NCBI RefSeq assembly: GCF_000382245.1
Contig: NZ_KB907871.1
Coordinates: 82,322-122,120, forward strand
Source of the DNA: Kushneria aurantia DSM 21353
Lineage (GTDB): Bacteria > Pseudomonadota > Gammaproteobacteria > Pseudomonadales > Halomonadaceae
Reading direction: 5' to 3'
Length of the DNA stretch: 39,799 nucleotides
Shown here: positions 13,021-22,859 of the stretch, piece by piece
How the letters are laid out: every line of letters starts with the position of its first letter
Numbering within the stretch: position 1 is the stretch's first letter
Position numbers and translations under genes: made by a program
The notes under the pieces: generated by a model
The model's database searches: none
What the model saw: the letters and a program-made list of their open reading frames with translations, nothing else
What the model was told of the DNA's origin: nothing

Positions 13021-15179
13021 GATGACGCCTTCCCGATCTGACCGCTGCGCAGCGCCTCGATGACGGTGTCACGCGCACCGTCCGCCACCACGCGCCCGCC
13101 ATCCACTACCACGATGCGATCGACCAGCGACAGCAGCGACGTGCGGTGTGTCACCAGCAGTAGCGTACGTCCCTCGGCGTACTCGGTCAGACGCCGCTTG
13201 AAAGCTTCCTCACTGGCGTAGTCCATGGCGCTTGAGGGCTCATCGAAAAGCAGAATCTGCGGATTGTGCACCACCGCTCGGGCAATACCGACCGCCTGAC
13301 GCTGACCGCCGGAGAGCTGGTTGCCCATCTCCCCCACCGGCCAGTCGAGCCCGCGTGGATGCGCATCCACCATCGGCTTGAGTCCGCTCAGAGTCAGGGC
13401 TCTATCCAGCATCTGGCTATCAATACCGTCGCTGCCACCGCCCATCACGACGTTGTCACGCAGCGAGCCGTAAAAAAGCTTGATCTCCTGCGGCACATAA
13501 CCGATCTGGCGGCGCAGCTGGCGCGGATCGAACTGGGCGATATCGATACCGTCGACCATCACGGTGCCACTGGTAGGCTGATAGAGTCCCAGCAGCAGCT
13601 TGTTGAGACTCGACTTGCCGGAACCGACCTGGCCAAGCAGGGCCACCTTTTCGCCGGCAGTGATAGAGATATCGATATCACTGAGAGCGTCACGCTCCTC
13701 GTCCGGGTAGCGCAGGCCGACATGACGAAAACGAATATCGCCGCGCACCACCGGATGATCGACCTCAGCCCGGGTGCGGTCGTTTTCACCGGGCAGTTTC
13801 ATCAGGTTGTCGAGGTTTTCAAGAGCGGCGGCGGCGTGCTGATACTGGGTCAAAATCGCGGCCGACTGACTGATCGGTGCCATCGCCCGCGAGCTCAGCA
13901 TATAGGCAGCAATCAGTCCACCCTGAGTCAGATTGCCATCCAGAATCATGTAGACGCCGATGATGATCACCACTACCGAGACGGTCTGCTGTGACCACAT
14001 GGCCACGCTGGATACCGAGGAGCTGGCCATACGCGTCTGTGCCGAGGTGCGCGACAGAAAAGCAGTGGCTTTCTCCCAACTGCGCTGCAGTCGACTTTCA
14101 GCGCGCAACGCCTTGACCGTTTCCAGATTGGAGACCGCCTCGACCAGGTCGCCGCTGCGCTGCGCGCTGGCGCGCAGACTGGTTTCCGTAAGCGTATGCA
14201 GCCTTCGTTGCGCCATGAGAGCAAAGATCATCATGAAGACAATGCCCACCACCAGCGGGATGACCAGCGGCGGCCCGATCAGCGCAACCACGGCCACGAA
14301 AAGCAGCGCAAAAGGAAGATCGGCCAGCGCAACCACGGTAGCCGAGCCGATAAAGCCGCGCACGGACTCGAAGGCCTGCAGAGACGATACAAAAGAGCCG
14401 GTCGAAGCGGGACGCTGCTCCATCCGCATATCCAGCACGCGCGACATGATGGTCGAGGATATCCTGACATCGGCACGACTGGCGGCCAGGTCGATAAAAC
14501 TGCTGCGCATCAGGCGCAGTATCAGATCGCCGATCAGCACCACGCCGACCCCGGTCGCCAGCACCCACAGCGTATCGGTAGCCAGGTTGGGCACCACGCG
14601 ATCGTAGACGGTCATTACAAAAAGCGGCATGGCGACCGCGAAAATATTGATCACGACCGAGGCGATGATCACATCGCGATAGAGCCGACGATTATCGCGA
14701 ATGGCATCCCAGAACCAGTGCCGCACACGCCTGCGTTTGGCGTGCTCGCTGCGGGCATCCATGCGATAGCGCGGTCGTACGTAAATCGCCCGGCCGCTGT
14801 AAACCCCATTCAGCGCCTCCAGCGACATCTCGGTAGCGGCGTCGTCAAGCTCCGGAAAGATGACACTCGCGGTGCCGTTTTCGGCATCAACACCCGCCAA
14901 CACACAGGCGCGGCCGGGCTCCAGCAGCAGCACCGCCGGCAGTAGCGCGGGATTGATGGCAGCCAGTGAACAACGCGCATGTCGCGCACTCAAGTCGGCC
15001 CTTTCCGCCGCGCGAACGAACGTGCCCGGTGTTAGACAGCCCGCCTCGAGCGGCACGCCGGAAAGCAGGTGGTCGCGAGTCACCTCATGACCGTGCTGGT
15101 GACAGATCACCTGTAAACAACTCAGTAGCTCGTCCGATGAAGGCGCACTGGCGTTTTCGGTATTGACCTCTTCACTCAT
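13017..15179 (-). CDS. LapB-type type I secretion ABC permease/ATPase
   Basis: This 720-aa inner-membrane exporter powers secretion of the adhesin. Residues about 15-140 form a C39-peptidase-like domain. The segment has no DCG/ACL catalytic-Cys context, so it is a substrate-docking domain rather than a protease, as expected for exporters of RTX adhesins without a GG leader. Six membrane helices follow (about 165-430). The ATPase domain has Walker A LLGQVGSGKSSL near 515, the signature LSGGQRQAVGIARA near 620, Walker B ILLFDEPSSAMD near 643 and the switch His in LLVTHRTSLL. The stop overlaps the start of the adaptor gene by four bases. It is separated from the TolC-type gene by 146 bp. Confidence 0.96.
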   Translation of the reverse strand: MSEEVNTENASAPSSDELLSCLQVICHQHGHEVTRDHLLSGVPLEAGCLTPGTFVRAAERADLSARHARCSLAAINPALLPAVLLLEPGRACVLAGVDAENGTASVIFPELDDAATEMSLEALNGVYSGRAIYVRPRYRMDARSEHAKRRRVRHWFWDAIRDNRRLYRDVIIASVVINIFAVAMPLFVMTVYDRVVPNLATDTLWVLATGVGVVLIGDLILRLMRSSFIDLAASRADVRISSTIMSRVLDMRMEQRPASTGSFVSSLQAFESVRGFIGSATVVALADLPFALLFVAVVALIGPPLVIPLVVGIVFMMIFALMAQRRLHTLTETSLRASAQRSGDLVEAVSNLETVKALRAESRLQRSWEKATAFLSRTSAQTRMASSSVSSVAMWSQQTVSVVVIIIGVYMILDGNLTQGGLIAAYMLSSRAMAPISQSAAILTQYQHAAAALENLDNLMKLPGENDRTRAEVDHPVVRGDIRFRHVGLRYPDEERDALSDIDISITAGEKVALLGQVGSGKSSLNKLLLGLYQPTSGTVMVDGIDIAQFDPRQLRRQIGYVPQEIKLFYGSLRDNVVMGGGSDGIDSQMLDRALTLSGLKPMVDAHPRGLDWPVGEMGNQLSGGQRQAVGIARAVVHNPQILLFDEPSSAMDYASEEAFKRRLTEYAEGRTLLLVTHRTSLLSLVDRIVVVDGGRVVADGARDTVIEALRSGQIGKASS

Positions 15180-15259
15180 TGTCGCTTGTGCTACCCTGGC
15201 CGTGTTAACGCACCGACAGCCGTTGGCCCGATGCCGTTTAAAAAGCTTTGCGGTGGTAG

Positions 15260-15293
15260 GCCGGGCAGGCGGCTATGGCCTTACCCGCCCGGC
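15260..15293 (-). terminator. GC-rich hairpin between TolC-type and LapB-type genes
   Basis: GCCGGGC pairs with GCCCGGC around a 20-nt loop that can pair partly. On the minus strand a T-run occurs only about twenty bases farther on, so this is more likely an mRNA-stabilising or attenuating hairpin than a full terminator. It could set a difference in level between the outer-membrane channel and the inner-membrane exporter. Confidence 0.35.
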
Positions 15294-15325
15294 ATCGCTG
15301 GTAGTGGCGTATCGGGAGCTCGCGC

Positions 15326-16948
15326 TTATTGCAACGGCTCGACGTCAAAGCTGCCGGTTTCGGGCCACTGCGTCTGTTGCGAGCTCCCCATACCGGAGCG
15401 AACGTCGCTGCGCAGCCCCTGGGTCAGCTCATCCAGCGTGAAGCCGCCTGGACTGGTGACACCACAGCTCATATCGGCCGAAATGTTTTCGGGCTTGACT
15501 TCATCGACCAGGTCGGCGGTTTCCAGATGAGATACCTGCAGCGCGGAGATCAAGCGGCTGGTCGCCGCCAGAGTGCGCGCGAAAGCGAGCCGCTGGTCAT
15601 ACCAGCCATCGACGTAGTCACGGCTTGACTCGAAATATTCGTTCTCGTTGTCGAGCAGGTCCAGCAGCGTGCGCTGACCCAGCTCGAACTGCTGTTGATA
15701 GGGCACGCGGATACGGTCGATCGACTGGCGATGCTCGTTGAGATAGCGCAGCTGCTCTTCATAGCGCACCGCATCCCGATAAGCGATCTGGGTCGTTTGA
15801 CGCACATTGTGACAGGCCTGCTCCTGCTGCTGCCAGGACTGCTCGAGACGATCACCGGCGGCTCGCCAGGCCGCGACATCGCTGCCGCCACGATAGAGAT
15901 TGATCGAGCCGACCAGTTGAACGGTGGTCTGGTTTCGGCGCTCTCCAAAAGTACTGTCTTCATTGTTACGGCCCGTGGAGGCCTGCAACGACAAATCAGG
16001 ATAGAAAGCGGCCTCGCGGACATCCTGATTGGCACGCTGCGCCATGCGGTTTTCATAGGCCGAATAGATCTGCGGGTTGCTGTTCATGGCTTCCTGCAGA
16101 GCAACTTCGACGCTGGGCGGCATCAGCTTCTCCAGTTCGGGAAGCGGCGCCAGCTGGCGTGGCGGCAGTTCACCCACGATGCGCTGATAGCGCGCCACCA
16201 CATCGTGAAGGTTGGCTGCCTCGGTCATCAGGTTGGATTCGGCCAGCGCCAGGCGACCCGTAATCTGCTCGAGGTCGACACCGCGACCGGCGCCGGAGCG
16301 TGCGCGCTGTTCGATCTGATCGAAGACAGTAAGATGCTGGGCGTAGTTGCCGCGCGCCAGTGACACCAGATCCCGATAGCGCATCACATCCAGATAGGCC
16401 TGATAGGCGTTGAGCGCCGCCTGCTCGCTGGTATCAAGGAAGTCGAAATAATTCTGGCGTTTGATGTGCTGAAAACGATCGACCTGGCTCGATGTTTCAA
16501 AGCCATCAAAAAGCATTTGCTGAAGGGTCAGCTCGTAATAGTCGGTCTCGTAGCTGCCCTCGCCATCATTGCTCTGGCTCTCTCTGCCGGCACCGCCGCT
16601 CAGATTGACCGTGGGCAGGAAACCACCCCATGCCTCGCGCGCGTCATTGCCGGAGGCCTGGATGGCATTCCAGCTGGCACGCACCTCGGGATTTTGAAAC
16701 AGGGTTCGTTGCACCACCTGGGTGACGTTGGTACTTCCGGGAACCGAGAGCTCCGGGAGCACGAAATCATTGTCGGTAGCGGGCTGAGGTAGCGGCGATG
16801 GCGAGGAAGAGAAGGTTTGCGACTTACCGGACAGGGAGGTGGAGGCGTTTGGCAACGCCTCGGCAGCAGCGGTCAGAGACACTGGAAGCGTAGCGGCTAT
16901 CAGAGCAGCGAGAATAGATAGCCGGCTTTTATACAATGAGCCTTGCAT
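15326..16948 (-). CDS. TolC/LapE-family outer-membrane channel protein
   Basis: This 540-aa protein is the outer-membrane exit duct for the type I secretion system. I chose the start at 16948 because it has AAGGA eight bases upstream and opens directly into a signal peptide (SRLSILAALIAATLPVSL, then an AAA-type cleavage site). An in-frame upstream ATG at 17002 has neither. The mature part has two TolC repeats rich in Gln and Ala, each with long helices (e.g. NPEVRASWNAIQASGNDARE early, NSNPQIYSAYENRMAQRANQ in the second half) and the typical QFELGQRTLLDLLDNENEYF near the end. In LapA-type systems this pore also holds the adhesin's retention module. It is first in the locus, behind a plausible promoter at 17147-17175. 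Confidence 0.95.
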   Translation of the reverse strand: MQGSLYKSRLSILAALIAATLPVSLTAAAEALPNASTSLSGKSQTFSSSPSPLPQPATDNDFVLPELSVPGSTNVTQVVQRTLFQNPEVRASWNAIQASGNDAREAWGGFLPTVNLSGGAGRESQSNDGEGSYETDYYELTLQQMLFDGFETSSQVDRFQHIKRQNYFDFLDTSEQAALNAYQAYLDVMRYRDLVSLARGNYAQHLTVFDQIEQRARSGAGRGVDLEQITGRLALAESNLMTEAANLHDVVARYQRIVGELPPRQLAPLPELEKLMPPSVEVALQEAMNSNPQIYSAYENRMAQRANQDVREAAFYPDLSLQASTGRNNEDSTFGERRNQTTVQLVGSINLYRGGSDVAAWRAAGDRLEQSWQQQEQACHNVRQTTQIAYRDAVRYEEQLRYLNEHRQSIDRIRVPYQQQFELGQRTLLDLLDNENEYFESSRDYVDGWYDQRLAFARTLAATSRLISALQVSHLETADLVDEVKPENISADMSCGVTSPGGFTLDELTQGLRSDVRSGMGSSQQTQWPETGSFDVEPLQ

Positions 16949-17146
16949 GGTGTATTCCTTTGCGTTCGGGTCCGACAGGCAGGAGATACCTGTCAAATTC
17001 ATTGGTTCTTTGATTTTCTACCCGGGCCTCACGGCGACGCGAACGACACCATGGCGCATCCTTTCCCGGCCTTCCCTGAATCAATGCCCGCCGCCCAGGC
17101 CATCATATCCATGGCCTCCCGACTCCTCCTGACAGCGAACGGCAGG

Positions 17147-17175
17147 AATATACAAAATAGAGCAAACCTTTACAA
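17147..17175 (-). promoter_or_regulatory. Candidate sigma-70 promoter for the secretion locus
   Basis: On the minus strand TTGTAA and TATATT are separated by exactly 17 bases, four and five matches to the consensus hexamers. The predicted transcript would start near 17140 and have a leader of about 190 bases before the TolC-type start codon. Within the 418-bp gap between that gene and the bax-like gene this is the best match; the only other clear signal there is the bax terminator. Confidence 0.5.
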
Positions 17176-17305
17176 TCGGGTCAAAACGACTGGTTGCGTC
17201 CCGTTCCGACGACAGAGAAGTTCCATTACTTATTGATATTTAAAAAAATATAGCTTTAAGTAATAGAACAGAAAAGGCGTGGGCTTCAAAAAAGGCAATC
17301 TAAAT

Positions 17306-17331
17306 TTACAAAAAACCCGGCTGATGCCGGG
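17306..17331 (-). terminator. Rho-independent terminator of the bax-like gene
   Basis: A perfect 6-bp stem (CCCGGC/GCCGGG) with a 4-base loop is followed on the minus strand by six T. It lies about 35 bp after the stop at 17367 and separates that gene from the secretion locus. Confidence 0.9.
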
Positions 17332-17366
17332 CGTTATACAACCTTTCGTAGCCTATCCGGCAGGAC

Positions 17367-18140
17367 TCAGGCCGGGTCCTGCTCGTCATCTTCCTGGCGC
17401 CGAACTTCCTCGATCAGAGAGGAGTTGGTGCTCAACAGTGATTGCAGTGCGGCGAGATAATCCTGGCCGCGCGTCGAGTAGCGCTCAAGCGAGGGAATCA
17501 AGGCGAGCGCGTTGACGTTTTTGCCCTGTTCACGAAGCGCTGCGCGCTGCTTGCGCATGCCCTGGTAGGCCTTGTGCGTATTGAGATTGCGCATATAGGC
17601 GGCGATACCGTCCTGTAGCGAGTCAAAGCTCTGAAAGCCGTTGCCATTGCCGGCATGCTCCAGCCCGCAACTGTTTCCAAAGCAGCGCATACCGAACAGG
17701 TTGTTACCCTCGCGAGCAAAGCGCGATGTTCCCCAGCCGGACTCCTCTACCGCCTGAATCAACACCAACTGAATAGGAACGGTATCGACACGCTGTAAAA
17801 GCGTTGTCCAGTCGACATCATTTTCACTGCTGCAACTCAGACCATAGCGCTCGCACAAATCGGCCAGCTGCTGACGCGAGGCGTCATCCCAACGCTGACC
17901 TATATTCATCTGCAAAAGCCAGTCTCGATCACTTCTGATCGCGTTATTGGCCTGCTCGATCAGCGGGATCATGAGATTGAAAAATGCGATCTTGCGTTCG
18001 GAACCGGCCTTGTATTGACGCAGGTCCGGCATCTGTTGAGTAGACCTGCTGGTGTCGGCGTGCAGCGGTGCAGGAGAGCCGACCATCATAAGCGCCAGCA
18101 CGAGCGTCAACGTCGTCAAAAGGCGATGCATTCGTGTCAT
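17367..18140 (-). CDS. Bax-like protein with glucosaminidase (GH73-type) domain
   Basis: This 257-aa protein has a signal peptide (LLTTLTLVLALMMVGSPAPL, ending LHA) and a C-terminal domain of the Bax/FlgJ glucosaminidase type. The segment IQAVEESGWGTSRFAREG carries the catalytic-type Glu. It is followed by NNLFGMRCFG and by FDSLQDGIAAYMRNLNTH, which is typical of the E. coli Bax family. It likely acts in the periplasm on peptidoglycan glycan strands; Bax itself is poorly characterised. Start codons at 18140 and 18131 are both possible and neither has a strong ribosome site. It is a single-gene unit, with its own terminator downstream. Confidence 0.88.
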   Translation of the reverse strand: MTRMHRLLTTLTLVLALMMVGSPAPLHADTSRSTQQMPDLRQYKAGSERKIAFFNLMIPLIEQANNAIRSDRDWLLQMNIGQRWDDASRQQLADLCERYGLSCSSENDVDWTTLLQRVDTVPIQLVLIQAVEESGWGTSRFAREGNNLFGMRCFGNSCGLEHAGNGNGFQSFDSLQDGIAAYMRNLNTHKAYQGMRKQRAALREQGKNVNALALIPSLERYSTRGQDYLAALQSLLSTNSSLIEEVRRQEDDEQDPA

Positions 18141-18270
18141 ATCGAATGACTCGTTTTCGAAGCGGTTGGCGAGGTTACCATAGCGTTACTGCAAGTGTCG
18201 CCATTTATCGACACTTATCCATGCACATCGCCGGTAATAGCCGAAATTGCTTTCAGCGCGAGTGCGAAGA

Positions 18271-18290
18271 GGGGCCGCCGACGCGGCCCC
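18271..18290 (-). terminator. Hairpin terminator after htpG
   Basis: GGGGCCGC pairs with GCGGCCCC around a CGAC tetraloop, about 28 bp past the htpG stop. The following minus-strand sequence TCTTC is a weak T-tract, so termination efficiency is uncertain. Confidence 0.65.
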
Positions 18291-18317
18291 GAGGGAGCTT
18301 TCAAATGCCCGACAGGA

Positions 18318-20198
18318 TCAGGCGGAGAGCATGGCGTTGAGGCGTCGTACATAGGCAGCCGGGTCGTCCAGACTACCGCCTTCGGCGATAATCGCCTGAT
18401 CGAGCAGCACATTGGCCAGATCGTTAAAGCTATCGCCTTCGCTGGAATCCAGCCGGTTGATCAGGGCGTGATCCGGATTGATCTCGAGAATCGGCTTGAC
18501 CTCGGGCACGCTCTGGCCGGCGGCCTCCATCAAACGACGCATCTGATAGCCCATCTCGTTTTCGGGCAGCACTACGCAGGCCGGCGACTGGGTCAGCCGA
18601 TGCGTGACACGCACTTCCTGAACCTGATCGCCCAGCGCCTCGCGGAAACGCTCGACCAGTCCTTCTCTGGCCTTTGCGTTCTCCTGCTGCGCCTGCTTCT
18701 CTTCCTCACTGTCGATATCACCCAGGTCCAGGTCGCCACGGGTAATGTCGGTCAGCTGATGACCGTCGAATTCACTGAGATGCGTCATCAGCCACTCATC
18801 GACCCGGTCGTGCAGCAGCACGACCTCGATGCCCTTCTTGCGGAAGATCTCGAGGTGCGGACTATGGCGTGCGGCATTGAAGCTGTCGGCGATGATGTAA
18901 TAGATCGCCTTCTGACCTTCCTGCATACGGCCGACATAATCGGCCAGCGACTGATCCTGGGTGGCGCTGTCGGTGTGGGTGGTAGAGAAGCGCAGCAGCC
19001 CGCCGATCTTCTCACGATTGCTGTAATCCTCGGCAGGGCCTTCCTTGAGCACTGAACCGAACTGGTTCCAGAAATTCTGATACGCCTCACTGTCATCGGC
19101 CAGCTTGCCAAGCATATCCAGTGCACGCCTGGTCAAAGCGCTTTTCATCTTCTCGACCTGCGGATCCTGCTGCAGAATTTCGCGCGAAACGTTGAGCGAC
19201 AGGTCGTTGGAGTCGATCACGCCCTTGACGAAACGCAGATAGAGCGGCAGGAACTGCTCGGCGTCGTCGATAATGAAAACGCGCTGCACGTAAAGCTTGA
19301 GGCCCCGCGCGCCCTCGCGCTGATAGAGATCGAACGGTGCTCGTGAAGGCACATAGAGCAGGCTGGTGTACTCCAGCTTGCCCTCGACCCTGTTATGGCT
19401 CCAGGTGAGCGGATCACTGAAGTCGTGAGCAACGTGTTTATAAAACGCCTTGTACTCGTCTTCGCTGATCTCGGATTTGGGCCGGGTCCAGAGTGCCTGC
19501 GCCTCGTTGACCGTTTCCCAGGTGATGGTGGTATCGGTCTCTTCATCGCCTTCCTGCACAGTCGGCATACGCACGGGTACATCGATGTGGTCGGAATACT
19601 TTCGCACCAGCGACTTGAGACGGTACTCGTCGGCAAACTCGAGCGCGTCCTCCTTGAGATGCAAAACGATTTCGGTGCCGTGCTCGGCGCGTTCGATATC
19701 CGCCACGGTAAACTCGCCTTCACCACGCGAGCGCCACTCGACGCCCTGCTCTGCGGGCGTGCCGGCCAGTCGGGTGCGCACCACGACTTCATCGGCAACG
19801 ATGAAGCCGGAGTAGAAACCGACACCGAACTGGCCGATCAGTTTGGCATCCTTTTGTTGCTCGCCGGAGAGCTGCTTGAGGAAATCAGCGGTACCCGAGC
19901 GTGCGATAGTGCCCAGGTTGGCGATCACATCCTCTCGGTTCATGCCGACGCCGTTATCACGCACAGTAACGGTCTTTGCCTCGCTGTCGAATTCGATCTC
20001 GACGCGCAGATCGGCATCACCTTCGTATAGACCGTCATCTTCCAGCGCCCGATAGCGCAGCTTGTCGCAGGCATCGGCGCCGTTGGAGATCAGCTCGCGC
20101 AGAAAGATCTCGCGATTGGAGTAGAGCGAGTTGATCATCAAATGGAGGAGCTGCTTGACTTCGGTCTGGAAGCCGAGCGTCTGTTCTTGCGCACTCAT
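18318..20198 (-). CDS. htpG: Molecular chaperone HtpG (bacterial Hsp90)
   Basis: This 626-aa ATP-dependent chaperone matches the usual HtpG length. The N-terminal GHKL ATPase domain carries [29 protein letters not shown] and [15 protein letters not shown], which bind ATP. The middle domain includes [21 protein letters not shown] and [10 protein letters not shown] with the catalytic Arg region, and a dimerisation domain follows. The start at 20198 ([14 protein letters not shown]) has GGAGAG upstream and is the family's usual start. The reading frame extends 37 codons further upstream, but this extension overlaps the leader of the heat-shock promoter and is not coding. A sigma-32-type promoter lies about 125 bp upstream, predicting heat-shock control. 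Confidence 0.98.
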   Translation of the reverse strand: MSAQEQTLGFQTEVKQLLHLMINSLYSNREIFLRELISNGADACDKLRYRALEDDGLYEGDADLRVEIEFDSEAKTVTVRDNGVGMNREDVIANLGTIARSGTADFLKQLSGEQQKDAKLIGQFGVGFYSGFIVADEVVVRTRLAGTPAEQGVEWRSRGEGEFTVADIERAEHGTEIVLHLKEDALEFADEYRLKSLVRKYSDHIDVPVRMPTVQEGDEETDTTITWETVNEAQALWTRPKSEISEDEYKAFYKHVAHDFSDPLTWSHNRVEGKLEYTSLLYVPSRAPFDLYQREGARGLKLYVQRVFIIDDAEQFLPLYLRFVKGVIDSNDLSLNVSREILQQDPQVEKMKSALTRRALDMLGKLADDSEAYQNFWNQFGSVLKEGPAEDYSNREKIGGLLRFSTTHTDSATQDQSLADYVGRMQEGQKAIYYIIADSFNAARHSPHLEIFRKKGIEVVLLHDRVDEWLMTHLSEFDGHQLTDITRGDLDLGDIDSEEEKQAQQENAKAREGLVERFREALGDQVQEVRVTHRLTQSPACVVLPENEMGYQMRRLMEAAGQSVPEVKPILEINPDHALINRLDSSEGDSFNDLANVLLDQAIIAEGGSLDDPAAYVRRLNAMLSA

Positions 20199-20321
20199 TA
20201 TCTGAATTCTCTCCGGACGCTTGAGAAAAGGATGAAGATGAAAACCGTGTTGGTGCGCCACCGGACGTGACGCAGCCGAAACTCGTCGAGCGCGGCCACA
20301 TCGCCGCACCCTGTAGAATTT

Positions 20322-20350
20322 TAATGGGGAGAGATTTTCGGTTTTTCAAG
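20322..20350 (-). promoter_or_regulatory. Sigma-32 (RpoH) heat-shock promoter of htpG
   Basis: On the minus strand CTTGAAA is followed after 14 bases by CCCCATTA. This is very close to the RpoH consensus CTTGAAA-N(11-16)-CCCCATnT. It predicts a transcript start near 20314 and a leader of about 115 bases to the htpG start. Confidence 0.85.
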
Positions 20351-20389
20351 GGGGCAGTGAGAGACGCAGCGGCGCTGGCTGCCGAACGC

Positions 20390-20713
20390 TCAGGCGCTGT
20401 CGGTATTTTTCTGCTGGCGCCACTGTCGATAATCGTCGAGCTCTTCATCCAGTTTGGCCAATAGCCAACCGCCGATAATCACATCATCCAGCCAGCCCCA
20501 GCCGAGCAGAAAGTCGGGAATGAGGTCGATCGGGCTGACGATATAAAGCACGCAAACGCCCATAAGCATCACTGCACGGCGCGGTAGCGGCCGGTAGGCA
20601 CCCCGCCACCAGTCCCGCATCATGGGAAAAAACGTTTTCAATGCCTTGAAGATACGCCAGTAGACTCGGCCGCGACCGCGAATCAGCCCAATGGGATTGA
20701 GTCGACCCTTCAT
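20390..20713 (-). CDS. YkvA/DUF1232 family small membrane protein
   Basis: This is a 107-aa protein with the DUF1232 core. A hydrophobic segment (VMLMGVCVLYIVSPIDLIPD) contains the hallmark YxxxPxDLIPD, followed by GWGWLDDVIIGGWLLAKLDEEL. Its function is unknown; members are membrane-associated. The ATG at 20713 is preferred because GGAGAG sits seven to eight bases upstream; a GTG two codons earlier is too close to it. The 3' end lies just beyond the htpG promoter region (stop at 20390), so its transcript runs through that promoter in the same direction. Confidence 0.88.
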   Translation of the reverse strand: MKGRLNPIGLIRGRGRVYWRIFKALKTFFPMMRDWWRGAYRPLPRRAVMLMGVCVLYIVSPIDLIPDFLLGWGWLDDVIIGGWLLAKLDEELDDYRQWRQQKNTDSA

Positions 20714-20899
20714 ATTCACTCTCCAGGGAAATGTTGCCTTGCAGAAGCACGGCGCTGTTACCGACTTCCATCCTGAAGATAGCAGTCGTGGGTTCGCCTG
20801 CCGCCCTTATCTGATACAAACTGTGCCGACCAGCGAAACGCCGCTTCAGTACAACATTGAAGCGGCGACCCAATGCGACAGATGACAGGAGTAATCCGG

Positions 20900-22834
20900 G
20901 TGAGTTTGAGGTTTCAATGGGCCCGGCGGTGCATGGGCATCGTGCTGGCGATGGCGACGGCCGCAACGGTACAAGCCGATGACGCCGCCGTGGATCGCGC
21001 ACTGCAGGCGGCCAGAGCACAGCAGTGGTCGCAGATCGATCAACGAGCAGTCAGTGGTCATCCGCTGGAAGGCTATATCGACTACCACCGTTTGAAAGCG
21101 CGCCTGCCCGGCGTCTCTGCCGCCGAGGTGAATGCTTATCTCACACGCTGGCAGGATTCGGTGCTGTCGCAGTGGATGCGTGGCGTGGCGCAGGACGCCT
21201 GGGGCGTGCGCGGCGAATTCGATCGCTTTCTGGCCATCAGCGACGGCCCACCGGACGTCACACGGCGTCAGTGCTGGTATTACCAGGCATTGCTGGATCG
21301 CGACCCGCAGCGCGCGGCAGTAGGCGGCCGTGAGCTGTGGCGCGTGGGGCACTCACAGCCCGATGCCTGCGACGCCCTCTTCACCCGGCTGCGCGCCAGT
21401 GGCGAGATCGGCGCCGAGGATATCCGTGCTCGCCTGCTGCTCGCCTGGCGCGAGGGCGAGAGTGGACTGGTCAACTACCTGCTCGGCGAGCTGCCGATGG
21501 CTGACAGTCCGTTTCGCAGCGCCTTCGAGCAACTGCGCGCCGACCCGACGACGCTTGCCCGAATTCCCGCCCGGCTGCCTGCCAACACGGCCGGCGCAGC
21601 ACCACTCTACAGTACCGCCATGGCCGTATTGACCCGCCAGGACACCGCTCGCGCCCTTGATACATGGCGCCGGGTCAAGGGCCGCACACCGCTCACCGAG
21701 GAGCAGCAGTTCGCCATCGAGCGCGACCTGGCCTACTACTCGATAGTGCGCGATATCGCGGCCAACGCCCAATGGGCCGATGCCGTCGCCGTACAGCTGA
21801 ACGATCAGCAGCTTTTCGAGCTGCGCGCACGCCAGGCACTGGAGGAGCGCAACTGGCGCAGCGTGATCGGCTGGGTCGATCACATGCCGCCGGACGAGCG
21901 CGCCGGCGCCCATTGGCAGTACTGGCTGGGACGTGCTTATGAGCAGCTGGGCGATCAGCCACGGGCACGCGCCGCCTGGCAGCAGGCCGCCGGTGAGCGC
22001 AACTTCTACGGCTTCGCGGCGGCCGATCGTATCGGCCAGCCCTACGCACTCAACAATCGCCGGGTCGCTATCCCGCCGGCGGATCTCGAGGCGGCCGCTG
22101 CCCTGCCCCTTGTACAGCGTATCGATGCGCTGCAGCGTATCGATGAGCCGGGGCTGGCGCGCGCCGAGTGGTACTACGCCATGCAGCGGCTGAGCGATGC
22201 GCACAAGCCCGTCCTGATCCAGTACGCCCTTACCCGTCAGTGGTACGACCTGGCGATCCACGGCGCGATCGGCGGCGACTACTGGGATGTGCTGGCGTGG
22301 CGCTTCCCACAGGCCTATGCGCCACTCTTTCAGCAGTGGGGCGCCGAAAACGGCGTCGATGCCTGGTTTTTGATGGCACTGGCACGCCGTGAAAGCTCGT
22401 TCAACCCGGAGGCACAGTCACCGGTTGGTGCCCAAGGACTGATGCAGCTGATGCCGGGCACCGGCGAACACGTCAGCCAGCAGTTAGGGATTCCCTGGCG
22501 CGGTGTCGCAAGTCTCGAGCAGCCGGCACTCAACGTCCGCCTGGGCAGCGCCTACATTCGCGACATGGCGGCGCGCTACAGCGGCAACCGCATCGCGGCG
22601 GCGGCGGCCTATAACGCAGGCCCGGGTCGCGTCGATCGCTGGCTGGCAGGTAGCGACGAACCCTTCGATCTGTTTATCGAGGAGATTCCTTTTCGCGAAA
22701 CCCGCGAGTACGTCAAGGCAGTGCTCGCTTATCGGGTCATTTTCGAAAGCCTTGCACGAGGCAGCAGCGAGGGTGTTCAGATGATCGACGCAAGCGAACG
22801 CAACGCACGTTACAGCAACGCTCTGCGCCGCTGA
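20900..22834 (+). CDS. slt: Soluble lytic murein transglycosylase (Slt70)
   Basis: This periplasmic enzyme cleaves the MurNAc-GlcNAc bond of peptidoglycan, making 1,6-anhydro ends. A GTG at 20900 with GGAG eight bases upstream gives a 644-aa protein opening with a signal peptide (CMGIVLAMATAATVQA, cut before DDAA). An ATG at 20873 is in frame but has no ribosome site. Residues about 30-460 are the superhelical U- and L-domain repeats. The C-domain has the catalytic Glu near 498 in ARRESSFNPEAQSPVGAQGL, followed by MQLMPGTGEHV and AAYNAGPGRVDRWL, the goose-type lysozyme signature. It is transcribed divergently from the ykvA-like gene. E. coli Slt70 has a similar length. Confidence 0.96.
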   Translation: MSLRFQWARRCMGIVLAMATAATVQADDAAVDRALQAARAQQWSQIDQRAVSGHPLEGYIDYHRLKARLPGVSAAEVNAYLTRWQDSVLSQWMRGVAQDAWGVRGEFDRFLAISDGPPDVTRRQCWYYQALLDRDPQRAAVGGRELWRVGHSQPDACDALFTRLRASGEIGAEDIRARLLLAWREGESGLVNYLLGELPMADSPFRSAFEQLRADPTTLARIPARLPANTAGAAPLYSTAMAVLTRQDTARALDTWRRVKGRTPLTEEQQFAIERDLAYYSIVRDIAANAQWADAVAVQLNDQQLFELRARQALEERNWRSVIGWVDHMPPDERAGAHWQYWLGRAYEQLGDQPRARAAWQQAAGERNFYGFAAADRIGQPYALNNRRVAIPPADLEAAAALPLVQRIDALQRIDEPGLARAEWYYAMQRLSDAHKPVLIQYALTRQWYDLAIHGAIGGDYWDVLAWRFPQAYAPLFQQWGAENGVDAWFLMALARRESSFNPEAQSPVGAQGLMQLMPGTGEHVSQQLGIPWRGVASLEQPALNVRLGSAYIRDMAARYSGNRIAAAAAYNAGPGRVDRWLAGSDEPFDLFIEEIPFRETREYVKAVLAYRVIFESLARGSSEGVQMIDASERNARYSNALRR

Positions 22835-22859
22835 GAAAACCTGCAGGAAGGTGGGGTGG

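Noticed and set aside
14750-15179. Active C39 leader peptidase in the LapB-type exporter
   Set aside because: The N-terminal domain lacks the catalytic Cys context and fits the C39-like docking domain of RTX/adhesin exporters.
18141-18317. Small gene between bax-like gene and htpG
   Set aside because: The 177-bp gap holds only short frames without ribosome sites and the htpG terminator hairpin.
20199-20309. 37-residue N-terminal extension of HtpG
   Set aside because: It lies in the leader downstream of the sigma-32 promoter, is unlike any HtpG, and the family start with GGAGAG is at 20198.
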